A stretch of 8,859 nt of DNA from DAOTXL01 sp034434895 (GTDB taxonomy: Bacteria; Chloroflexota; Anaerolineae; JAAYZQ01), in assembly GCA_034434895.1 (NCBI GenBank), contig DAOTYI010000144.1, positions 1 to 8,859 of the forward strand, in the 5' to 3' direction. Positions 1 through 6,229 of this stretch are shown here, piece by piece (the first letter of the stretch is position 1; every line of letters begins with the position of its first letter). The translations under genes and the position numbers were made by a program. Under the pieces are notes generated by a model. That model was not told the origin of the DNA. It searched no databases and was given only the letters and a program-made list of their open reading frames with translations.

Positions 1-1
1 C

Positions 2-2980
2 CACGCCCCTCCGCCCCCCTTTACCGTCGGCGTCGAAGGGGGGAAATTACTGATTGACACCGGCGCGCTTCTTGTAAGTTATGTCAAGGATAGCGGTCGT
101 TTCACCGCCGACAACCTGAGCATCACCTTTGACCTCAACGGCCGGCGCCAGATATGGCGGCCGGGGATGCCCAACCCGCTGAACCTGCGTGGCACACGGC
201 GCACCCTGGACCTCTGCCCGGGCGATGCCGCCCTGGAGGAGGGCCTGCTCTCCCGCGCTGGCTGGGCGCTGTTTGACGACAGCCGCTCGGTGCTCTTTGA
301 CGGCTGGCCGGTGCCTCGTCCGGGCCACCCGGTCCAGGACTGGTACTTTTTCGGCTATGGCCACGATTACAAAGCTGCCCTGGCCGACTATATCCGCTTC
401 GGGGGCCCCATCCCGCTCATCCCCCGTTTTGTGCTGGGGGCGTGGTGGTCGCGCTACTGGGCCTACAGCGACCAGGAGCTGAAAGAGCTGGTGCGCGACT
501 TTGCAGCCCACGGCCTGCCGCTGGATGTGCTGGTGATTGACATGGACTGGCACACCCCCCATGCCTGGACCGGCTACACCTGGAACCGCGACCTGTTCCC
601 CGACCCGCCCGCCTTTCTGCGCTGGGTCCACGAGCAGGGCCTGCGCGTGACCCTGAACCTGCACCCGGCCCAAGGAGTCCAGCCCTTCGAGGAGGTCTAT
701 CCCCGCTTTGCCCAGGCCATGGGCCTGGACCCGGCCAGCGGCCAGCCCATCCCCCTGCGCATCACCGACCGGCGCTTTGTGCAGAATTATTTTGAGCAGT
801 TGCACCATCCCCTGGAAGAGGAAGGGGTGGATTTCTGGTGGCTGGACTGGCAGCAGGGGGAACAGAGCGAGATGCCCGGCCTGGACCCGCTGCCCTGGCT
901 CAACCATCTGCACTTCTGCGACTCGACCCGCCGTGGCCAAAGGCCGATGCTCTACAGCCGGTGGGGAGGGCTGGGCAACCACCGCTACGGCGTCGGCTTT
1001 TCCGGCGACACCTTTGTCGGCTGGGCGGCGCTCCAGTTCCAGCCCTACTTTACCGCCACGGCTGCCAACGTGGCCTTTGGCTGGTGGAGCCACGACATCG
1101 GCGGGCACATGGGGGGCGCGACCGAACCGGAGCTATATGTCCGCTGGGTGCAGTTCGGGGCGCTCAGCCCCTGCCTGCGGCTACACGGCACCAAAGACCC
1201 ACGCACCGAGCGCCGTCCCTGGAAATACCCCCCCGACGCATTCCGGGCGGCCAGGGACGCCTTCCGCTGGCGCTACCAGCTTGTGCCCTACCTCTACACC
1301 CTGGCCCGCATCGCCTCCGATACCGGCCTGGCACCCTGCCGGCCCCTCTACTACGACTATCCCGAAGAGGAAGCCGCTTATACCGCCCGCTATCAATATC
1401 TCCTCGGCGATCAGATGATCGCCGCGCCCATCGTCCAACCTGCCGACCCGGCCACCGGCCTGGCAGCGATGGAGGTATGGGTCCCGCCCGGCACCTGGAT
1501 TGACTATACCACCCACGAGACCTTCACCGGCCCGCGTTGGGTCCGGCTGGTGGGCGACCTGGCCCGCCTGCCGATGCTGATGCGCGCCGGCGCCATCCTG
1601 CCCCTGGCCCCATCCCCAACCGCAGGCACCACCGACCAACTGCCCCGCGACCACCTGATCCTGGCCCTCTTCCCCGGTGAGCGGGGGGAATGCCGCCTGT
1701 ACGAGGATGACGGCCTGACCGAAGCATACCGCCAGGGCCAGTATGAATGGACCACCTTCACCGCGCGAATGCCCGATCCAGAGACCTGGGAAGTGCAGGT
1801 AGCGGCAGTCGAAGGCCATTGCCCTGCCCTGCCCGACCACCGGGGCTATGAAATCCGGCTGGAGGGCAGCCGCCGGCCCGACCGGGTAATGCTGGACGGC
1901 ACCGAGGTTGTCACCTGGAGTTATGACCCTGAAGCCCTGAGAACCACCATCCTGGTGCCGCAACGCCCCAAAAACCGGCCGCTGCACCTGATCGCCGTGG
2001 CCAAGGGGGGCATATCGGCCCTGGGGGAAGCTCACAACCGCTCTCTGATCCACGCCGACGTGCAACGCTTGCTGGGTGAACCGTGCCCGGAGGAGGACCT
2101 GCTCGACACCGCGCTGCGCAGCCAGGCCCCCGGCCGGCTCGAGGCCATCGCCCGATTGGGAGGCCCCTTTGTCCGCTTCCTCGAACTCACCACACCGGAG
2201 GAGGCCGCCCTGCACCTGGGGCGAGCCATCGTCGCCGCGCCGACCACCACCGATCCCTACGATCTGGAGCTAACCTGGACCCTGGTCCAGGGCGGCCAGA
2301 CCCGGCAGCAGACCGTCCGCCTGGCCGGCACACAGGAATCGCACATCCTCGACTCCCCCTTTGCCTTCGACGGCCAGGTGCAGACAGCTCTCTGGAGCGC
2401 CGAGGCCCGGCTTACCTGGCGGGGAGTGACGCTGGTCTATATGCACCACAGCCAGCCTCTCTTCCCGGCCATCTACGCCTGGCACGCCATCCTCTACGAC
2501 GAAGGACAAACCCCTCTCCCCCTGAGCCAGGTCATGGCCGCCGACGGCACCCTCAACCGCGCGTTGAACTGGCAACCTTTTGTCCAGACAGCCGACGGAC
2601 TGATCAATATCACCCTGCCGCACTTCCTGGCCTTTTCCCTGCTGCCAGGGCTTGAGGTCCGCGCCTCGTCGGCCGCCTACCTGGCCACGACTGTGCGCTG
2701 CCCCGACCGGCGCCCGGTCAGGATCCGCTTCCGGGCTGCCGGCCCGGTGGAATTCTACCTGAACGGGCAACCGCTGGCCGACATCCCACCGCAACCAGAG
2801 GAAGGGATCCCCCCCTTCTTCCGCCAGCCCCGCCAGACAGCGACGGTGCAACTCCGGCCCGGCGCGAACAGCCTGCTGGTCCACACCCGACCCGGCCGGG
2901 AAGGATACCCCATCTGGTTCTTCGAGGCAGAACTGACCACACCTGACGGCGATCCGATGCCCGATGTCACCTTCGAGTAA
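2..2980 (+). CDS. Glycoside hydrolase family 31 (alpha-glucosidase/alpha-xylosidase-like), 5' end missing
   Basis: The reading frame is open from base 2 to the stop at 2978-2980 (992 codons visible), so the true start lies upstream of the window. The ATG at 167 is internal: the 55 codons before it read as the N-terminal beta-sandwich of the family. Numbering from base 2, the (beta/alpha)8 barrel starts near residue 143 (FVLGAWWSRYW). Barrel motifs include VIDMDWH (about 178-184) and WWLDWQQGE with the predicted nucleophile D282 (bases 845-847). GFSGDT carries the predicted acid/base D336 (1007-1009), and GWWSHDIGGHMGG follows. A C-terminal beta domain contains LYEDDG (about 566-571). Family 31 enzymes hydrolyse alpha-glycosidic bonds with retention; which sugar is cleaved here cannot be told. 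About 330 further residues (roughly 665-992) follow the usual enzyme end, finishing in a sandwich-like segment (EFYLNGQPL) that could bind carbohydrate. Localisation is unknown because the N-terminus is missing. The family call is secure; substrate is not. Confidence 0.93.
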   Translation, partial: HAPPPPFTVGVEGGKLLIDTGALLVSYVKDSGRFTADNLSITFDLNGRRQIWRPGMPNPLNLRGTRRTLDLCPGDAALEEGLLSRAGWALFDDSRSVLFDGWPVPRPGHPVQDWYFFGYGHDYKAALADYIRFGGPIPLIPRFVLGAWWSRYWAYSDQELKELVRDFAAHGLPLDVLVIDMDWHTPHAWTGYTWNRDLFPDPPAFLRWVHEQGLRVTLNLHPAQGVQPFEEVYPRFAQAMGLDPASGQPIPLRITDRRFVQNYFEQLHHPLEEEGVDFWWLDWQQGEQSEMPGLDPLPWLNHLHFCDSTRRGQRPMLYSRWGGLGNHRYGVGFSGDTFVGWAALQFQPYFTATAANVAFGWWSHDIGGHMGGATEPELYVRWVQFGALSPCLRLHGTKDPRTERRPWKYPPDAFRAARDAFRWRYQLVPYLYTLARIASDTGLAPCRPLYYDYPEEEAAYTARYQYLLGDQMIAAPIVQPADPATGLAAMEVWVPPGTWIDYTTHETFTGPRWVRLVGDLARLPMLMRAGAILPLAPSPTAGTTDQLPRDHLILALFPGERGECRLYEDDGLTEAYRQGQYEWTTFTARMPDPETWEVQVAAVEGHCPALPDHRGYEIRLEGSRRPDRVMLDGTEVVTWSYDPEALRTTILVPQRPKNRPLHLIAVAKGGISALGEAHNRSLIHADVQRLLGEPCPEEDLLDTALRSQAPGRLEAIARLGGPFVRFLELTTPEEAALHLGRAIVAAPTTTDPYDLELTWTLVQGGQTRQQTVRLAGTQESHILDSPFAFDGQVQTALWSAEARLTWRGVTLVYMHHSQPLFPAIYAWHAILYDEGQTPLPLSQVMAADGTLNRALNWQPFVQTADGLINITLPHFLAFSLLPGLEVRASSAAYLATTVRCPDRRPVRIRFRAAGPVEFYLNGQPLADIPPQPEEGIPPFFRQPRQTATVQLRPGANSLLVHTRPGREGYPIWFFEAELTTPDGDPMPDVTFE

Positions 2981-3057
2981 CACCGCTCCCATCTGCTCGC
3001 AAGTCCGGCGGGCTGGACAGCTACCAGGCAGACTAAACAGTTACCTGCGAGGAGGAG

Positions 3058-4221
3058 ATGAAAGACCGAAAGCTGCTGATGATCCCCGGCCCGGTAGAGT
3101 TCACACCGGAGGTGTTGCAGGCGATGAGCCTGCCCACCACCAGCCATATCGCCCCCAATTTTATCGAGGTGTTCGGCCAGGCGTTGGAGCGGATGCGCCA
3201 GGTGTGGCTGTGCCCCACCGGCCAGCCGTTCATCCTGGCCGGTTCCGGCACCCTGGCCATGGATACCGCTGCCGCCAACCTGGTCGAGGCAGGTGACAGA
3301 GTGCTGGTGATCAACACCGGCTACTTTGGCGACCGCTTTGCCGCCATCCTGGAACGCTACGGCGCAGCCGTGACCCAGCTCCACGCCCCGGCCATCGGCG
3401 ATGTGCCCCCTCTGGAAGAGGTGGAAAAGGCGCTGAAATCGGCTGCGTACAAGCTGATGACCATCACCCATGTAGACACCTCCACCGCCGTCGGCACCGA
3501 TGTCAAGGGGCTGGCGGCGCTGGGACGGCAGTATGGCGTGCTGGTGGTGGTGGACGGCGTCTGCTCGGTGGCCGGTGAGGAGATGCGGCAGGAGGAATGG
3601 GGCCTGGACCTGGTCCTCACCGCATCGCAAAAGGCGATCGGTGTGCCGCCGGGGCTGGCGCTGCTGGTAGCCGGGCCACGGGCGATGGAGGCTTTCCACC
3701 GCCGCAAAACCCCGGTGGGCAACTATTACGCCGACTGGCACGAGTGGCTGCCGATTATGGAAGCCTACCAGGCGCGACGACCCGCCTACTTTGGCACTCC
3801 GCCGGTCAACCTCATCTGGGCGCTCAACATCAGCCTGGGCCAGATCTTGCAGGAAGGGTTGGAGGCCCGCTTTGCCCGTCACCGCCGCCTGAGCGACGCC
3901 TTCAAGGCGGCTATCGCTGCCCTGGGAATGCAGCAGGTGCCGGTCCGCGCCGGGGTGACAGCCACCACCCTGACCGCACCCTACTACCCGGAGGGGGTAG
4001 ATGCCTCGCTGCTGGGGCAGATCAGCCAGGCGGGGGTCATCCTGGCCGGCGGATTGCACCCGGCCATCAAAACCCGCTACTTCCGCATCGGCCATATGGG
4101 CGCGGTGACCGCCTCTGACATCCTGGCCACAGTGGGGGCTATCGAGCGGGGGCTGGCGGCAGTGGGCTACCGCTTCGAGCCGGGAACCGGTCTGGCGGCA
4201 GCACAGGCGGTGCTGGCGTAA
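3058..4221 (+). CDS. Class V aminotransferase, alanine/serine--glyoxylate type
   Basis: This 387-residue protein has the fold-type I, class V signature of serine-pyruvate and alanine-glyoxylate aminotransferases. Visible features are the start MKDRKLLMIPGPVEFTPEV, the phosphate-binding stretch GSGTLAMD (62-69), D166 in VVVDGVCS (expected to pair with the PLP ring nitrogen), the Schiff-base lysine K192 in TASQKAIG, and R343 in FRIGHMG (expected to bind the substrate carboxylate). Length is normal. The family moves an amino group from alanine or serine to glyoxylate, giving glycine; some members use other donors. The ATG at 3058 has a purine-rich ribosome binding site (AGGAGG, 3050-3055) that sits very close, although GAGG at 3049-3052 gives a better 5-nt gap. 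A second ATG at 3079 would remove family-typical residues. It lies 77 bp after the glycosidase and 124 bp before a GlcD-like oxidase, which would supply glyoxylate. Donor specificity is inferred. It should be cytoplasmic. Confidence 0.92.
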   Translation: MKDRKLLMIPGPVEFTPEVLQAMSLPTTSHIAPNFIEVFGQALERMRQVWLCPTGQPFILAGSGTLAMDTAAANLVEAGDRVLVINTGYFGDRFAAILERYGAAVTQLHAPAIGDVPPLEEVEKALKSAAYKLMTITHVDTSTAVGTDVKGLAALGRQYGVLVVVDGVCSVAGEEMRQEEWGLDLVLTASQKAIGVPPGLALLVAGPRAMEAFHRRKTPVGNYYADWHEWLPIMEAYQARRPAYFGTPPVNLIWALNISLGQILQEGLEARFARHRRLSDAFKAAIAALGMQQVPVRAGVTATTLTAPYYPEGVDASLLGQISQAGVILAGGLHPAIKTRYFRIGHMGAVTASDILATVGAIERGLAAVGYRFEPGTGLAAAQAVLA

Positions 4222-4224
4222 AAG

Positions 4225-4275
4225 TCTGCCTACCCTCCCGCAGCTTTGGGAAGTGCTAACCTGCGGGAGGGCAGA
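4225..4275 (+). terminator. GC-rich hairpin after the aminotransferase, possible terminator
   Basis: A perfect 11-bp inverted repeat, CCCTCCCGCAG (4233-4243) and CTGCGGGAGGG (4261-4271), encloses a 17-nt loop. TCTG (4225-4228) and CAGA (4272-4275) can extend it across a CCTA bulge. It begins 3 bases after the stop codon and is followed by ATTGTTTCCTT, which is T-rich but lacks a clean U-tract. It may be a weak intrinsic terminator or an mRNA-stabilising 3' hairpin that separates aminotransferase from oxidase expression. It may equally be part of the repeat element that fills this spacer. Confidence 0.5.
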
Positions 4276-4280
4276 TTGTT

Positions 4281-4330
4281 TCCTTCGTGTTCCTTTGTGG
4301 CCTTTGTGGTAAGCTTTTCAGACTGGCTCT
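4281..4330. repeat. 9-nt periodic intergenic repeat with GACTGGCTCT end, copy 1
   Basis: Three near-identical 9-mers, TCCTTCGTG (4281-4289), TCCTTTGTG (4291-4299) and GCCTTTGTG (4300-4308), are followed by GT, AAGCTTTTCA and the 10-mer GACTGGCTCT (4321-4330), which ends 15 bp before the GlcD-like start codon. On the opposite strand this reads AGAGCCAGTCTGAAAA, then ACCACAAAGG units. The same order of motifs occurs at 8126-8152, and an inverted version occurs at 8047-8070. The relation between the copies is seen directly. That this is a dispersed, possibly mobile, family is inference. Confidence 0.7.
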
Positions 4331-4345
4331 TAGGGGAGGGAGACG

Positions 4346-5743
4346 ATGTACAACCCGGTGACCCCCACCATCATCGCCGAATTGCGGCGCATCGCCGGCG
4401 AAGGCAATGTGCTGGTGGATGCCGAGGCGCTGGAGCGCTACAGCCACGACGAAACGGTGGGCCTGCGCGCCAAACCGGAGGTGGTAGTCCGGGTCACCAG
4501 CGCCGCACAGATTTCAGACATCCTGAAGCTGGCCCAGCGCGAGCGCTTCCCGGTGACGCCACGCGGCGCAGGCTACGGCCTCAGCGGCGGGGCGGTGCCG
4601 GTCTGCGGCGGCATTGTCCTCTCCACCGAAAAGATGAACCGCATCCTGGAGATTGACCGCGAGAACCTGATGGTCACCGTCGAGCCGGGGGTCATCACCG
4701 GCGACATCCATCGCGCCGTGGAAGCCGAGGGGCTGTTCTATCCCCCCGATCCGGCCAGCCTGGATTCCTGCACCATTGGCGGCAACATCGCCGAAGGGGC
4801 GGGCGGGCCACGGGCGGTCAAGTATGGGACGACCATGCATTATGTCTGCGGTCTGGAAGCCGTCCTCCCTTCAGGCGAGATCATCACCTGCGGTGGCAAG
4901 CTGGTCAAAAACGCTACCGGCTACAACCTGATCCAACTGCTTATCGGCTCGGAGGGCACACTGGCGGTGGTGACCAAAATCGTGCTGCGGCTGTTGCCCC
5001 TGCCCCGGGTGCAGGTAGACCTGCTGGTGCCCTTTGATGACTTTCAGGCCGCCGCCGATACGGTATCAGACATCATCGCCCATCGCATCCTGCCGACGGC
5101 CATGGAATTCATGGAACGGGACAGCATCCTGGCCGTGGAGCGGCTGCTGCGCAAAGAGGTGCCCTACGACGACGCAGCAGCTCACCTGCTGATCCAGCTC
5201 GACGGCAACACCCAGGCGGGGGTGGATGCCGATATGGAGGTGGTCGCCGGGCTGTGCCTGGAACATGGGGCGCGGGATGTGCTGGTGGCCAGGGACCGGC
5301 CTACCCGCGACCGGCTGTGGGAAGCACGACGGATGATTATCGAAGCCCTCAAGCACGAAAGCCCGGTCAACCACATGGAAGATGTGGTCGTGCCCCGTGC
5401 CGCAATCCATCACCTGTTGAAAGGGATGCGGCAGATCGCCGGGCGGCATGGGGTGCGCATCGTCAGCTTTGGCCACGCCGGCGATGGCAACGTGCATGTC
5501 AACCTCCTCAAGGATGACCTGAGCGATGACCGCTGGCAGGCGGTGGTGCCGGCCGTGACCGGGGAGGTCTACCGCCTGGCCCTCTCGCTGGGTGGGACGC
5601 TCACCGGCGAGCATGGCATCGGCGCGACCCGCCGCCGCTACCTGCCTCTGGCGCTGGACGAGGTGCAGATCGAGCTGATGCGCCGCATCCGCGACCTGTT
5701 TGACCCCAATCACATTCTCAACCCGGCCAAGATCTTCCCGTAG
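4346..5743 (+). CDS. glcD: FAD-linked oxidase, GlcD-like (glycolate/D-2-hydroxyacid dehydrogenase type)
   Basis: This 465-residue protein belongs to the vanillyl-alcohol-oxidase (PCMH) flavoprotein superfamily and is a normal length for GlcD. The N-terminal FAD-binding half contains PRGAGYGLSGGAVP (from P72), TVEPGV, then TIGGNIAEGAGG (from T143), KYG and GSEGTLAVVT. The C-terminal half contains GHAGDGNVHVN (376-386, with H377 and H384 in the usual metal/substrate positions), GEHGIG (421-426) and the closing FDPNHILNPAKIFP. The family oxidises glycolate, D-lactate or other 2-hydroxyacids and passes electrons onward through FAD. The start at 4346 has a strong ribosome binding site (GGGGAGGGAG, 4333-4342). 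No GlcE or GlcF partner follows; only a gene-free region lies downstream, so the electron acceptor is unknown. The glyoxylate aminotransferase upstream favours glycolate as substrate, but D-lactate dehydrogenase is a real alternative. Confidence 0.92.
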   Translation: MYNPVTPTIIAELRRIAGEGNVLVDAEALERYSHDETVGLRAKPEVVVRVTSAAQISDILKLAQRERFPVTPRGAGYGLSGGAVPVCGGIVLSTEKMNRILEIDRENLMVTVEPGVITGDIHRAVEAEGLFYPPDPASLDSCTIGGNIAEGAGGPRAVKYGTTMHYVCGLEAVLPSGEIITCGGKLVKNATGYNLIQLLIGSEGTLAVVTKIVLRLLPLPRVQVDLLVPFDDFQAAADTVSDIIAHRILPTAMEFMERDSILAVERLLRKEVPYDDAAAHLLIQLDGNTQAGVDADMEVVAGLCLEHGARDVLVARDRPTRDRLWEARRMIIEALKHESPVNHMEDVVVPRAAIHHLLKGMRQIAGRHGVRIVSFGHAGDGNVHVNLLKDDLSDDRWQAVVPAVTGEVYRLALSLGGTLTGEHGIGATRRRYLPLALDEVQIELMRRIRDLFDPNHILNPAKIFP

Positions 5744-5780
5744 CAGGCTGGTGGGTCTCTGTGTACCACCCCCTCATCCC

Positions 5781-5948
5781 CATATGCGTCAACTTAAGGC
5801 GCGGGCAATTGGAAATCGCACCGGGTAGCCGAAGGCAATGCCTTCGGCTACCCGGCCGTCCGCCTGTGCGGACGGAGGCGTCCACGCCGCTGGACGCCTG
5901 GCCGCAGGCCCCTGAGGTGCGACTTGAGTCGCTTACTTGACGCATATG
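5781..5948. repeat. 168-bp inverted-repeat element with four abutting hairpins (MITE-like or structured RNA)
   Basis: Perfect 12-bp terminal inverted repeats CATATGCGTCAA (5781-5792) and TTGACGCATATG (5937-5948) bound the element. Inside, TCGCACC (5816-5822) can pair with GGTGCGA (5916-5922). Four hairpins then follow with no spacer. Hairpin A (5821-5855) has a 16-bp perfect stem and an AAT loop. Hairpin B (5856-5875) has an 8-bp perfect stem and a CTGT loop. Hairpin C (5876-5899) has a 9-bp perfect stem and a 6-nt loop. Hairpin D (5900-5910) is GGCC-GCA-GGCC. A further palindrome, GCGACT-TG-AGTCGC, lies at 5919-5932 and competes with the inner stem. No convincing ORF is present. It could be a non-autonomous mobile element, a REP/BIME-like repeat, or a transcribed multi-branched RNA. 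Hairpin A could also terminate glcD transcription, although no U-tract follows it. Confidence 0.75.
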
Positions 5949-5984
5949 CCTCCCCCTGACCCCCTTCTCCCTGCCCGGGTCTGC

Positions 5985-6010
5985 ACCGCAGAGACACAGA
6001 GACCGCCGAG
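5985..6010. repeat. Short 9-nt periodic repeat (ACCGCAGAG type)
   Basis: The units ACCGCAGAG (5985-5993), ACACAGAG (5994-6001) and ACCGCCGAG (6002-6010) repeat with an 8-9 nt period, followed by TTTT. The rhythm and purine-rich character resemble the CACNAAGGA units at 8062-8088 and the complementary units at 4281-4308, although the sequence is not the same. It lies in the gene-free stretch between glcD and resB. Function is unknown. Confidence 0.45.
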
Positions 6011-6044
6011 TTTTATGGAACACCCCGCCTGCCCTGCTCCCGCC

Positions 6045-6093
6045 GGGTCTGTGACCTGGCGGCCCCCTCCTCACGGGCGGGGTTCACAGACCC
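6045..6093. repeat. 10-bp perfect inverted repeat, GGGTCTGTGA/TCACAGACCC
   Basis: GGGTCTGTGA (6045-6054) and TCACAGACCC (6084-6093) are exact inverse complements around a 29-nt GC-rich spacer. CC/GG can extend the stem inward across one bulged T. GCTC and GAGC outside the arms could add four pairs across a CCGCC/CCGCC internal loop. It ends about 60 bp upstream of the predicted resB promoter. It could be a transcribed hairpin, a repeat end or a regulator-binding dyad. The rest of the 5744-6155 spacer outside this element and the two repeats upstream shows nothing I can name. Confidence 0.6.
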
Positions 6094-6155
6094 CCGCCGA
6101 GCAATGGGGTGCCCCACCCTGGCGTTCTGCTACGAACAAACAGGTCGGCAGGGTA

Positions 6156-6184
6156 TTGAATTTTGCCCCCGGTTTTGCTATAAT
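6156..6184 (+). promoter_or_regulatory. Sigma70-type promoter for the resB-ccsA operon
   Basis: A -35 box TTGAAT (6156-6161, four of six consensus bases) and a perfect -10 box TATAAT (6179-6184) are separated by exactly 17 bp. Transcription would start near 6191, leaving an untranslated leader of about 39 nt before the resB ATG at 6230. The site sits in an AT-rich pocket of otherwise GC-rich DNA, immediately before the cytochrome c maturation genes. No operator is evident, apart from the inverted repeat at 6045-6093 farther upstream. Confidence 0.75.
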
Positions 6185-6229
6185 AAGACCCAGAGTGCCA
6201 GATGCGGCAACAAATAAGGGCAGAGACAG

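Noticed and set aside
167..169. Start codon of the glycosidase at the first ATG
   Set aside because: The frame stays open to base 2 and the preceding residues read as family 31 N-terminal beta-sandwich (LLIDTGALLVSY), so this Met is internal.
47..1108. Minus-strand open frame (353 codons) opposite the glycosidase
   Set aside because: It is antisense to the catalytic barrel of the family 31 enzyme, has low-complexity Gly/Ala/Val/Pro/Gln composition and matches nothing I recognise.
2755..4095. Long minus-strand open frame (446 codons) opposite the aminotransferase
   Set aside because: It lies antisense to a clearly recognised enzyme in GC-rich DNA, where long antisense frames arise by chance; its translation shows no recognisable domain and it crosses a gene boundary.
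4281..4310. CRISPR-like array from the repeated 9-mers
   Set aside because: Units abut with no spacers and are far too short; there are no cas genes.
5750..5770. Terminator hairpin GGTGG...CCACC right after glcD
   Set aside because: Only a 5-bp stem with an 11-nt loop and no U-tract, so too weak to call.
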